The notes beneath the pieces are model-generated. The model was not told where the DNA came from, did no database searches, and saw only the letters and a list, made by a program, of their open reading frames with translations. Made by a program: the position numbers and the translations under genes. Of a stretch of DNA of 64,000 bases, positions 40,495-50,644 are shown one piece after another (within the stretch, counting starts at the first letter, position 1; each line of letters starts with the position of its first letter). The DNA is from Nepenthes gracilis (lineage: Eukaryota > Streptophyta > Magnoliopsida > Caryophyllales > Nepenthaceae): contig BSYO01000003.1 of NCBI GenBank assembly GCA_033239525.1, forward strand, positions 3,838,001 through 3,902,000, given 5' to 3'.

Positions 40495-42574
40495 ATGGCG
40501 CCTGGAGTTGGAAACATTGCTTCCACGGTGACGCTTGATAAGCTCACGGAGATCCGGGCTCGGTATCAGATTCCTGAGTCCATGGCTATGATGATTCCGG
40601 AGCCGCATGATAGGGCGCTGTACCCTCCGGATGGTCTTATCACCGTTTATGAGGCCCACCTTAAAGGAGGGCTACGGTTCTCCATTCCGGTGGATCTTTA
40701 TGACATCATGAGGGCGCTTGGCGTGCCTCTCGCCAGGCTTCAGCCGAATACGATGAGGTATCTGGTGTCTCTGTGTGTCTTCTTCCGATGTCATGAGAGG
40801 CTCTTGACTCCTCTTACGGTCAAGGTGCTGTTCCGCTTTATGCAGAACTTTGACTGGATCGTAGTGACTCCCCGCCCGGAATTTTCTTCGCTATGTGGTG
40901 GCAACCCTGATTCCGCGATGAGGTGGAAGGATAAGTTCTTCTTCCTTGGCGTTCACGAGCACCGGGCCATTCCCAATACATGGGGGAATGTGGCTAGCCA
41001 GTACTGTTCTGACCCCTCCAGGGAGGATCGGAAGGAAGTGAAGGCGTACACGGACTTGGTGCTGGCCAATCTGTGGACCTTCCATTTGAACAAGCGCAAC
41101 ATCTGGTTGGCCGCCGACAAGTTCAGGGAAGCCAAGTGGGAATCGCGGGACGAGGCTCCCCGCCCAGTTCCTCCGAGGACTGGGGGACCCATTGCCGAGC
41201 GCTCCTCGAGTGATGATGAGGATTTTGATATCGAGGACATGAGCGACGATGACGTGGCTGCTTCTCTGCCTACGAGGTCGGGAGCTGGCTCTTTTTCGGA
41301 GTCCTCGAGGCCTGGGGGTCTCGTCTTCACTTCCACTGCTAATACCTCGGCCGAGCCCTCAAGAGCTGTTGCGCAGAATAGGGAGCTTTCTGAGTCCCAG
41401 ACCTCTTGTGATGATGATAATGATGACGACGTTCCTCTGATCAAGAGGATGAGGACTTGGGCCTCTCTTCCTGGGCCCTCGGGATCTGGCGGCCTCGCCT
41501 TCGCTGCCGCTGCTAATCTGCTTGTTACACCCGAAGAGGTTCTTTCTCAGAGTGCGCGGTCCTCGGACATTCAGCCCCCCAGTGATGACTTTGTTCCCGA
41601 CGCTCCCGTTACTTTGCCTGGTGACTTCACGGGCAGGATTGATCATCCTCCCGAGGACATAGGAGGCGGGAGTGCCGTGAGGGATTCTGAGAGGGGGGTG
41701 TCGGCTGAAATGATCAGGGAGATGGTGGAGGTCGTGGATTTGAGTGTTGATGAGCTCGCGCCTCCTGGCCCTTCTGAGCGCCCTGCTGTCGCAGAGGTCG
41801 AGCGGTTGCCTGAGGCTTTTAGGGGTGCTGTCTCCGAGGCGGACCTTCAGGTGGCCTTGTTAGCCGATGAGTCTGTATCTGAGGCGGCGCCCGCGGGGCT
41901 CAGCAGCGGCCCGCTAGAGTCCGAGCCCCACATGGAGTGTGGTCCGGGGGATGACCCTCTCATTTCTAAGGTAGCCAGATGCTTCCTTCCTTTCTTTTTT
42001 CCTTCATCGTTCATGTTTTGACGAACTTTTCCTGTTGCAGCTCCAGAGCTTGATAGCCGGTCTCAACGGGCTAGTGGAAGTGATTGCTCAGTCCAGCCTG
42101 GAAGTGAGGTCTTCGAGTGCCGCTCGTGAAGCTGCACAGCGGGCGGAAGCGGAGCTAGCTGGAGCAAAGGAGAAGATTGCTTCTCTTGAGGCTGCCAACG
42201 AGGACTTGCGGCTCGGGCGGAGCCTCCTTCAGGAACGGATCCTCTCCCTGGAAGAGAAGTTGAGGACATCCGTTCAGATTGCTGAGATGGCTCCTGTGCT
42301 GGACGGCACGTTTCGAGACGGTGTCCGCATGTGCCGCCGAGTGGCGCGATTGATCCGTCCGCGGTTCCCCGTGGCCGTCCTTGATCCCAGGAATGCTGGT
42401 GCCTTGAGCATGGAAGATTTGTACGGCGTCGAGGGTAGGCCTTTCCCTGGCCCTCCTCAGGCAGGGACTAATGGCGAACCTCTTACGCCCGAGGAGGCAG
42501 TTCCAGTGGAGCAGACGGGATCTTCGGGAGCTCATGAGGCTCAAGGAGGAAGAGGCCGAGCGGCACTCCCTTGA
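40495..42574 (+). CDS. Antisense ORF of the Tat element (gypsy-type 'Transposase_28'-like protein), 2 exons, 669 aa
   Basis: Exon 1 40495-41970, intron 41971-42040 (AAG|GTAGCC ... TGTTGCAG|CTC, phase 0), exon 2 42041-42574. The start is MAPGVGNIASTVTLDKLTEI, the first ATG of the frame, in a TTTTCATGG context. Residues about 30-190 (AHLKGGLRFSIPVDLYDIMR, then LVSLCVFFRC, then WLAADKFREAKWE) look like the plant family called 'putative gypsy type transposon' (Transposase_28). Next comes a long acidic Ser/Pro-rich region with SSSDDEDFDIEDMSDDD, then, in exon 2, a helical segment rich in Ala/Glu (REAAQRAEAELAGAKEKIAS) likely to be a coiled coil. It is strikingly intact compared with the gag remnant of the same element. 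It runs opposite to the element's genomic transcript. Molecular function is unknown, and despite the family name no transposase catalytic site is visible. Confidence 0.8.
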
Positions 42575-42892
42575 CATGCTGCCTCCTTGTTCTTTACCTT
42601 GTTTTTCTGTTTTTGCCATACTTGTACAGAAGGTCTCTTTTTGTGAATAAGAGTTAGTCCTTTTTACTTTAAAGCTTCCGGACATTCCTCTGTGTCTTGT
42701 TTGTACGTGTGGTTCTCTTTCTGTCTCTCTCTTTTTTTTTTTACGGCGCGTTGCCTAGCGCCTAACTTTTCGTTTCAAGCCGGGCGACCCCTTTCAGACG
42801 TTTGACCCTTTTTACCTTTTTGGACTTAGGCGTTCAACTTTTCGGTGGACTTCTAGCCCTTAGCCACAGGTTTATCTTATTGCCTTGGTCTC

Positions 42893-43340
42893 TAGGACCG
42901 TTCGGTCATGGATGAGTTTCGAGTTTCGACCTCAAGGGCCTGCAGGGCCACCGCTCTACACAAGTGAGATTTTGGAATGACCTCAAGGGCCCGGCCCTTG
43001 GGACCGCTTCGATCGCGGCCGAAGTTTTTGAAATGACTTCAAGGGCCGGCCTGCAGGGGCTCGGCCAAAGCCGAAGTTTTGGAATGACCTCAAGGCCGGC
43101 CTCTAGGGACCGCTCGGTCACGGCCGAGTTTTGGAATGACCTCAAGGGGGCCTGGGACCGCTTTCGGTCCTGGGAGAGTTTTGGAATGACCTCAAGGGCC
43201 GACCTGCAGGGCCTTCGGTCACAATGAGTTTTGTAATGACCTCGGGCCCGGCCTCTGGGACCGCTCGGTCGCAGCCGAGTTTTTGAAATTACCTCAAGGG
43301 CTCGACATCTGGGACCGCTCGGTCACAGCCGAGTTTTTGT
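42893..43340. repeat. GC-rich tandem array, unit about 55-60 bp, about 7-8 copies
   Basis: Imperfect units around GAGTTTTGGAATGACCTCAA, then GGGCCGGCCT, then GGGACCGCTCGGTCACAGCC recur about every 55-60 bp, with several GGGACCGCTCGGTC copies that are partly palindromic (GACCGCTCGGTC). It lies between the antisense gene and the gag remnant. Short open frames here are by-products of the repeat. Such arrays are known in the untranslated region of Tat/Ogre elements. Confidence 0.75.
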
Positions 43341-43539
43341 TTGTTGAATGCTGCGAGTTGCTGGCTGCTTCCCGCTACTCCGGGGCCGGGCCCGGGTCTT
43401 CGCAGGAGGTGGTCGAGGAGAGTATGGAAACACTTCGTTGTAAGGATGAAAAATGCATGTTTTATTAATGCATACTTTTCTTACATTGAGTGGCCTCAAG
43501 GCTCTTTTGTCCCTTTTCTCTTTTCTCTCTCTTTTTTTT

Positions 43540-44325
43540 TTTTAGTCTGCGCCCACGATGGCCTTGCCCCTCGAGCGGCGTGGCCACTGCTTCTCCTCAT
43601 TTCGGCCGCGCGCCGGTCTCGCGAGGAAGTGGTCAAGGTACCCTTCTGTTGCCAACCGCTCGAGTTTCGCCTAGAGCTTCTTACAGTTCTCGGTGTCGTG
43701 CCAAAGGCCTGCCGGTAATGGCGATATTCCCATCGGGTCACCTCCTAGGGTTTTTCAACGCCTTGGGCCATCTTAGGAACCTTTTCGTCCCCGATCCGCC
43801 TCGAGGATGTTGGTGATGGAGTCGGTGAAGGCCAATGGGTCTAAGTGTTTTTCTTCCCCAAGGACCATCCGTTCGGGTACATCGTGCCCGGACGGTCGTT
43901 GGGTCTTCTGGTGGGCGCTCGCCCTTCTTCTTCCTTCCCCTGTCCTTGGGGGCAAGGGGTCTCCTGGTGCTGCCGGCTGAGTTACTTCACCGGCATTGGG
44001 TCCAAAGACAGTCTTCCAGAGTCTTTTGAGCCCCCTTCTTGACGGGGCTGGACTCATAGACTTCTTTTTGTTGAGGTAGTCCCTCAACTCGCCAGGAGCC
44101 CGTACCGACTGTTGAGGTAGGGCGCGAGATTTCGGAGCGTGGGCTCCTAGAGTGTTCGCCTGCCTTCTGCTGGAGGCTGCAGACGGCCCTTGTGAGGCTG
44201 TCCACCTTCTGCGCCAGCTTGCGCACGCTGGTGCTGGGGCCGCCGCTCGTTCTGCCGCCCGTCGGGAGACACTTGTCGTGGTAGTCTTCTCTCCGGGCGG
44301 ACGTGCTGCCTTGTCTACTGAACAT
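43540..44325 (-). pseudogene. Gag remnant of the Tat element
   Basis: Starts at ATG 44325 (MFSRQGSTSARREDYHDKCL), 80 bp inside the primer site. It carries a heptad-like KLAQKVDSLTRAVCSLQQKA, then shifts frame around 44080-44040 at ELRDYLNKKK, a motif at the end of the Tat gag N-terminal region. The second frame ends near 43773 (DPLAFTDSITNILEA). A third piece (KLERLATEGYLDHFLARPA, near 43640-43690) resembles the gag C-terminal region. The central gag core is deleted and the frame is broken. Confidence 0.6.
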
Positions 44326-44387
44326 CCTTGGGGCGTTTGCTTGTTGTTGGGGGGTGGGAAGCCGCTTAGTTTTTTGTTCTTCCTTTT

Positions 44388-44404
44388 CCCACAGACGGCG
44401 CCAA
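44388..44404 (-). other. Primer binding site of the Tat element
   Basis: The minus strand reads TTGGCGCCGTCTGTGGG directly after the 5' LTR end CGCAACA. This is the standard primer site of plant Tat-type elements and fixes element orientation. Confidence 0.8.
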
Positions 44405-45359
44405 TGTTGCGTTATGGTTCCACGGGACCTGCTATGGCCGAGAGATGGCGGGGTAGGGCCCACCCAAGCCGGATCTCTTAGGGAGGCTCGTGAATGAGGA
44501 TGCGTGGTTTCCAGGCAACACGAATGGGTGATGTGTTGGACACGAGATGAGGATTGAGACCGGATGTTTTAAGTGGAAAACCTCCTCTTGAATGGGGAGG
44601 AAAAACCACTAGGCTCGGGGCACAAAAAACTTCACTATATGGGTTGGAGATTTCACAGTACGATTGTGAGGTTAATCCCTTCCCTATCTCTCGTTTTGTG
44701 TTTATCTCCTAAGGAAGCTATGCTCACTGGGAACCTTTTTACCCGTCTTTGAGGAGTTGAGCGTGGAGAGGGAGAGCGCTTGAGGGAAGCTTTAGGGCTC
44801 AGAGTTGTGAGTCTGGAAGGCTCTCTCCCTTGGAAAGGAGGTCATGCTGTGTATTTATAGCAGAAGTCGGGCCGTTGAGGAGTGGACACGTGGTGCCCAT
44901 CCGGCCGTTGAGGAGCTGGTCCACTGGCCTCCATTAATGCAGCTGACGTATGAAGAGTGGCATGCGGACGCCGCCATTGGGCCTTTGAGGGTGTCGGGTG
45001 TGAGGAGGCAGGATATCCGCCTGATTTGACTAGGCGTACTCTGTTGAATCACGACCGATTACCGGGCTTTATGAAAGCAAGCGAAATAGGCGGTTGGTGT
45101 TCCGGCCATGAGCGGGGCGATCCTCGCTGGTTAGAAGTCCCTTTGTAAGCTCGCGGTCTTGGGAGGAGAGAACAGCTCTTGTGGGGTCATCTGGAGAAAA
45201 GTCCGAGAGATTCTTCCTGGCCGCTTGGTCAGTGCGAGACTTCTTGGGCTCTCGGTCATTGGGCTTCCTTGCTTGGGCCATCTGATCTCTTCGTGAGAAT
45301 GTCTCTGGGCTTTCTTATTTGAGCCGTGCTTTTGTGGGCCTTTATACTGGGGCCCAACA
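44405..45359 (-). repeat. 5' LTR of the Tat element
   Basis: 955 bp, TG...CA ends, minus-strand TATAAATA box at 44859-44852, partner of 39128-40089. Confidence 0.88.
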
Positions 45360-45364
45360 CACTT

Positions 45365-46218
45365 CTTTTTTGAATGAAGTGGCAAACATTATCTTGACAC
45401 TACTGTAATCATGAAACAAATTGAACGAACCTTGACACCAAATCACCTTGTTAGCCCAAGATTCATTTATTGATGACCTACTATATATGAAATAAATGAA
45501 TTATAGTTCCAATAATTAGATAGTATGAAGTTAAAATCTATGATAAATTAATAGACATAATTCTGACAAGAAAAGGATTCAACAACAATATTAATGAGGA
45601 CTACAACAAATTAATCAAGCCTCACGTAACTGAACAAGTAGATCAATAAAGAATGCAAAACCAAGAAGGCTAACTTTTATCATACTAACGCCAGTGATAA
45701 TTTATTTTTCAAACTAACTGCTAGAAACGGAAAAAAAGGGGGTTCTTCATCTTATTATTCTCCAGTCTCAAGTTCTTCTGTCAAGTATTTTCATTTCTTA
45801 GAACATCTACACAATCGATAAAATTAAGGTTTTATAGGAGTAGTGATTTCTATTCTATCAATCAATATACATGTTGGTTACACTATTTGTCTTGAAGTCC
45901 AATCCACCAACGTCACTGATATTGTGTGCTAATAGCAATGTCAATGAGATCATTTGACCCATTTAAGAAATTCCAAATGTCTAAATGTTAATAGAAAAAT
46001 GTTGCTAAAATATTCTTCATGCGATAGTGAAACTTCCCCACGTTGAATCGGCCTTTTCATGTCCATGATGTGGAAAATATTGAATCACTTCTTCATTCAA
46101 TGATACTCTTTAACACTCTTCACCAATCCAAGGCAGACTATTCGACTTCGTCATGTAGATTTCAATACTCCTAAGAGTTTTATCTACAATGAAAATCAAA
46201 GCTGATTTGAATACCTTA
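45365..46218. other. Intergenic flank of the Tat element (right side)
   Basis: Continuation of the region before 39123. No gene recognised. Confidence 0.45.
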
Positions 46219-47690
46219 TGTTGGGTTTGGTCACCCCATGTGGGTAACTTACTAAATAAATTTTATCATCGGTAGATCACACGGACTTTGTGTGATGGTT
46301 AGAGTAACAAATTTCGGAGTGGAATTTGCCGGAGACCGTCTGCCGGAGAAGGCAGGACGGCTAAGTAAAGAAACCGGTCAGCGGTGGAGTTGACCGGCGG
46401 AAAGCAGAGGATTTGGTGAAAAGGAAGTCCGGAGAACTCTGGCCGATCAATGGAGGGTTGACCTGCTGAGGAATAGCAAAGGAGAAGAATCTGGTCAACT
46501 GTGTTGACCGGCTGATGGCCAGTTGAAGAAACAAAGCTACCATGACGCAAAGTGCCAGAGAGGAAAATCTGGAAGGAGAAAATAGGCATGAGGCAAAGTG
46601 TTGGTCAATAAAGTTGACCAGCTAAATGAAGGTGGCCAGACTTTTTTGGGCAACTGGTCAGTCAAAAAGTTGACCGGCCAAAGGAGGCAAAGCTAAAAGG
46701 CATGCGAAGGCCTTTGGTGCAAAGTGTCAGTCAATGCATTAATCGGCCAAGGGAGATAGATCACCAGGTTCGCAATAAAATGGTGGGATGACCATTTGGC
46801 TGGTTTGAGCATTCTACCTATGATGGAAACCGGCTGCCTGTGAGAGAAGTTGCATGGTATATCATTTCACCGGTTTGAGCATTCTGACGGAATGGAGCAC
46901 TTTGTCGATTTCTGCAAAGTTGCGGAATGCAGCGCGGTGTCCAATTTGACAAAAATGCAGTGTTGGCATGAATGGATTTTCAGTATGGAAATTTCAGTTT
47001 ACTTTGGCCTGCCTGGAATGCCAATCAACAATGAGGTTGACCGATCCGAGTAAAGATTTCGGTCAACGTGGTGGTTGACTGGCTGATTTTGAAGCAGATA
47101 GTTGGCTTTGCAGGTGTTGCAGAGTATGTGACAGGTTATAGAGTTAATGGACAAAATTGGTAATAGGTTGCAGAGTTGATGGCATACGATTGTCCACAAA
47201 CAACCTACCTATTGGTAGAAGCTCCCCAAGCAGGACTCTTATAAATATGCATGTGGTCAAGATGACAAGATACACTGAAAAATTGTAAGAGACAAAGTCA
47301 AAAGAGGCAATCAAGTCTCCATAGAAAAGCTCACAGCGGTGAAGTCCAGGAAGGTGAAAAAAAAGGAGAGAAGTGCACCACCAATGAGGAAGAATAGAGA
47401 AAACAAAGAGTGAAAACAAAGGAGGATTTCATGTTTACTCTGGAGGAGGTTTTTCTTTGTTATTTTCGGGTGTGTGGTGGATCCTACATCTCAGGGGATT
47501 CATAACCAATTTTCACATAATGAACTTTTTTGTAAATTTTGTGTCCTGTAATTTTTTCCTTTAATTTGTGAAAGATTTTTCACGAAAAACGTCTTGGTGT
47601 TCTTCTTTCCTTTTTGCCTTCACTGTGTGTGACTTTGTATTATTCTGTTCGACCGACAACTTTTGCGCCTACATCTGAGAGCCTAGCTAG
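46219..47690 (+). repeat. Copia-like LTR rich in W-box-like motifs
   Basis: Starts TGTTGGGTTTGGTCACC and runs to about 47690. The 3' part (GTGCACCACCAATGAGG near 47376, then GGTTTTTCTTTG, then GATTTTTCACGAAAAACG near 47574) matches 50260-50490, so both are LTRs of related elements. The 5' half holds seven TTGAC(C/T) words and five complements between 46390 and 47079. The exact 3' end is uncertain. CTACATCTGAGAGC near 47670 could be a degraded initiator-Met primer site. Confidence 0.5.
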
Positions 47691-47829
47691 TTCAAAAGAT
47701 TAACACAATATCCATAATAAAAGTAACTAAGTTCCACAAGCAAGATAAAAAACATGCAGTAAATATAATAACTACTGGGCATACCAAAGAAGAATCGATG
47801 AAAAATTGCATCCAAACTAGAAGCTCTTG

Positions 47830-48470
47830 ATCAGTTTCAGGCAGTGAGATATTTAAAAATCTTAGATTAACCTCCAGGTATGGAAGAAAGAAGTATTTAT
47901 GCGGCTTAGGCAAGGAAGCTGCATCATGGCAGAATATGATGCAAGATTTGCTGAATTGTCTCGGTATGTGCAAGATATTGTAGAAGATGAATTGAGGAAA
48001 GCCCAAAAGTTCCAACAATAACTAAGGGATGATATTAGGAGTCAAATGGTGACCCAGATGTTTCATACTTACGCTGAAATTTTACATATGGCTCTAATAT
48101 TTGAAAAAGAACGTGAGGTTCAAAAATTTTTGTTAACAGACCAGCTAGTCAGATGAGTTTTTATATTGAATCCGGTTCGCAATCCCCGAACGCTGCTGAA
48201 AAGATAAAGGCGTCTGATAAAGGGAAAGGCAAAATCAAAATTCAATCAGTGTCAGGTTCCCAAGCATCAGTGGTAAATTGAAATCATTGTGGGAAGAAGC
48301 ATTCAGGAGAAATTTATTTTCGAAAGACAGGGCCCTGTTTTAATTGTGGTCAGTAAGGTCATCTGATTAAGCAGTGTTCCCTACCCAAAAAACTGAAAGC
48401 AAGAGAACCTGCCTCTTCAGCCAAAGCAATTATGATAACAGTTCAGGACGCTAAAGCACCCCCAAAAGTG
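47830..48470 (+). pseudogene. Ty3/Gypsy gag remnant with zinc knuckle
   Basis: The frame reads FMRLRQGSCIMAEYDARFAE, then LSRYVQDIVEDELRKAQKF, the conserved Ty3 gag core, with a TAA soon after. It resumes with LRDDIRSQMVTQMFHTYAEI. The knuckle CFNCGQ-stop-GHLIKQC is at 48336-48377, preceded by a damaged second one (HCGKKHSGEIYF). The paired knuckle layout is that of the Tekay/Del type. Stops make it a pseudogene. It is not of the same superfamily as the LTR before it, so elements are intermixed here. Confidence 0.7.
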
Positions 48471-49240
48471 GACGAAGGTATTCTTTTATTTATGGAGTTT
48501 TGGTTTCTATGTTATTTAAATTCAGATTTATGTATTATTTAATTCCCATGATTTGCATGATATGTCACAATAACCCTGAGAATTTTAAATTGTTCTATAG
48601 TTGTATTTATGTATTCTTTTGTGGATTTTGTAGAATATGAACAGCTGTCAACCGAATGTCCAATTGAGAATGACTTTGATGTAAGTGTGAGGCTTCTTTG
48701 ATGACAGTGGTTTTTGAGAAAGTTGATTGATGTCATTGAGGATTGTAGAACCGTGGGGAGTTTAGCTTAGAAGTACTTGGCATTTATGGATTTGGGACAG
48801 ATCAAGGTAGCCTTCGACAATTTAGTGGTAAACTGTCGGCCATTTTGCTTGGGTTGACCCCTAATGAGTCTAGTAAGTTATAATAGAATATAATACTTTT
48901 GAGAAAGGCTAGAATTATGTAATTCTTGCATCGTAATAGGTGGCTACCCTCGATATAAGTGGGGGACGAGCTTATTATTTGAAATTGTTTCACCCATAGT
49001 CAGGATTAGCTAATAAGGTCCTTACCTTGAGGAATTTTAGGTGTTGTTTATGGGGATAGTGATTGTCCCATGATTTGAAAGTTTGAGGAGATGTATCATA
49101 AAAGAGGAATGAGATATGTAATGAGACATTTTTGAGGAAATTTCTCAGACTATGTTTCTGTTCATATATGGATTGTTGTCCTGGGATTAAGTGGAAGAGG
49201 AGTCCATAGTTAGAGTTACTCTACCGTAAGTCGAAATTAG
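48471..49240. other. Repeat-derived DNA, not classified
   Basis: Continues from the gag remnant but no protease or RT motif could be read in any frame. Probably decayed element sequence. Confidence 0.35.
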
Positions 49241-49243
49241 TAA

Positions 49244-49700
49244 ATTTTTTTTGTAAGTAAATAAATTGTATTAAGATAAAAATAAAAATTACAAACACTA
49301 ATATTTTATCTCCAAGTGTTTTACCTACTTGAAATTAGAACAAACACTCCAGGACATACCCCGAGCACCAAGGAATAGATCATGAACCCAAAGTAAAACT
49401 ACCGAAGGAAACAAATGGAGAGATATCCGTTATTTGCCTTCAACCAAACCAACCAAAATGCGAAAGTACAAGCTAGGCAAAATGGAGATAACAGAGACCT
49501 CATGCATCGCACTCCACCATTTGCAGCCGGGCCATCCAGCGCCATATAGCACCTTTGGCAGTCAACCTGTTGACCGGGGAAACCAAAAGGCCAAACATAC
49601 CGTAACACCAACAGGGAGCAGCTACTCCAAGCAAATCGGTAAAAATGTACCATATGGGGCAAACCACACTGAGATCTGTAAACTTAAATGCGTTAGAAAA
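49244..49700 (-). mobile_element. LINE-type retroposon 3' end (copy II)
   Basis: In minus orientation it ends with a T-rich tract, ATTTACTTAC and an A run (49251-49244). The 110 bases before the tail match copy I at 3863-3975. The body has no readable endonuclease or RT motif. The 5' limit is approximate. Confidence 0.45.
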
Positions 49701-49739
49701 AAAAATGCACACCCCTATCGCCGATTAGAAATAACTTGG

Positions 49740-50640
49740 TGAGGTAGTCACAATTCACCAGTGGAGCAGCCATTGATGAATTCATTATTGGGGTCACTCT
49801 CTTATGGTGTTTGTGTCCACGGACTTGTGGAGACAAATGGATCCGGACGTTTGGAGAAATTCGAAAATATCCGTCCTCGGGGTAGCTGGATGATATGGTG
49901 GATAAGGACTCCTCAGAGGTATCATGTCCGAGAGGTTGCTGAGGACATAGTTGAGGACTCTGAAGCCTAGGCGTTGACTTCCTCAGTAGGCCTGCTGTAG
50001 TCGCGTGTTGCAGGTGACATGCGGTTGCAACTTCCAAGGTATCAGGACTGCCTAGCACGCCAGGCGTGCGCCTGCCATGGCAGGCCTAAGGGGTATGGTC
50101 CTGCCAACCTACTGGCAGTAGGGTGGTTGGTTGGGCCTAGACCCCTTGTGGCTATATATATGGACTCCTGCCGGTTGAGCCTTAGTGAGCCGAATAGAGT
50201 GCTGAATAGTAAGATTAAGAGAGCAATCTTGTGAGAGCAAAAGGACTATTGTGAATGAAAAAGAGAAGTGCACCACCAGTGAGAGAAGGGAGAAAGAGAA
50301 GAATAGAGAGTAAAAAAAAAAGAGTGTTTTCTTGGTTTGCTCCGGAGAGTTTTTCTCTTTGACTTCTTGGGTGTGTAGCGAATACTCCTTTTTGGAGGTT
50401 TGTAACCTATTTCACATAGTGGATTTGTTGTGGCTCTGCTCCCGTGGTTTTTCCTTTCTGTTACAAAAGGATTTCCACGTTAAATCTCGTGTGTTTTCTC
50501 TCGGTTTTCTTTCTCTCATTTGGTTGTCCATCCGAACGCTGTCTCTCTGTCCGGCGTCTTGTCCTCTCGGTCATTGCGTTCTCGGTACATTCTGTCCGGA
50601 CGCCCCGTTTGCCCGAACATTCATAACAAACCCGGAAAAT
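49740..50640 (+). repeat. Copia-like LTR
   Basis: TATA-like GCTATATATATGG near 50151 is followed by a leader and GTGCACCACCAGTGAGAG (50266), then GGATTTCCACGTTAAATC (50469-50486), all shared in order with the LTR at 46219-47690. It probably ends near CATTCATAACA at 50627. No matching internal region lies alongside, so it may be a solo LTR. Confidence 0.5.
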
Positions 50641-50644
50641 GAAA

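Larger units (their letters stand above)
39123..45364 (-). mobile_element. Tat-type non-autonomous LTR retrotransposon with an antisense gene
   Basis: A complete insertion of about 6.2 kb. Target duplication CACTT is at 39123-39127 and 45360-45364. The LTRs are 39128-40089 (962 bp) and 44405-45359 (955 bp), about 90% alike by eye. Read on the minus strand, the 5' LTR (45359-44405) starts TGTTGGGCCC and ends CGCAACA. It is followed immediately by TTGGCGCCGTCTGTGGG, the primer site typical of plant Tat elements. At the other end GCATGGGGGGTTA precedes the 3' LTR as polypurine tract. Interior in element order: gag remnant, GC-rich tandem array, then an antisense intron-containing gene. There is no protease, RT, RNase H or integrase. 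Antisense extra ORFs near the 3' LTR are known from the Tat lineage (for example maize-relative Grande). Confidence 0.88.

Noticed and set aside
40495..42574. Treating the 669-residue gene as an ordinary host gene
   Set aside because: It lies wholly inside an LTR element with target duplication, primer site and polypurine tract, and it resembles the gypsy-associated Transposase_28 family.
42906..43468. Short frames in the 42.9-43.4 kb region as genes
   Set aside because: They are read-throughs of a GC-rich tandem repeat, with the same short peptides recurring.
39128..45359. Reading the Tat element in plus orientation
   Set aside because: The primer site and polypurine tract, TATA boxes and gag remnant all fit the minus strand only.
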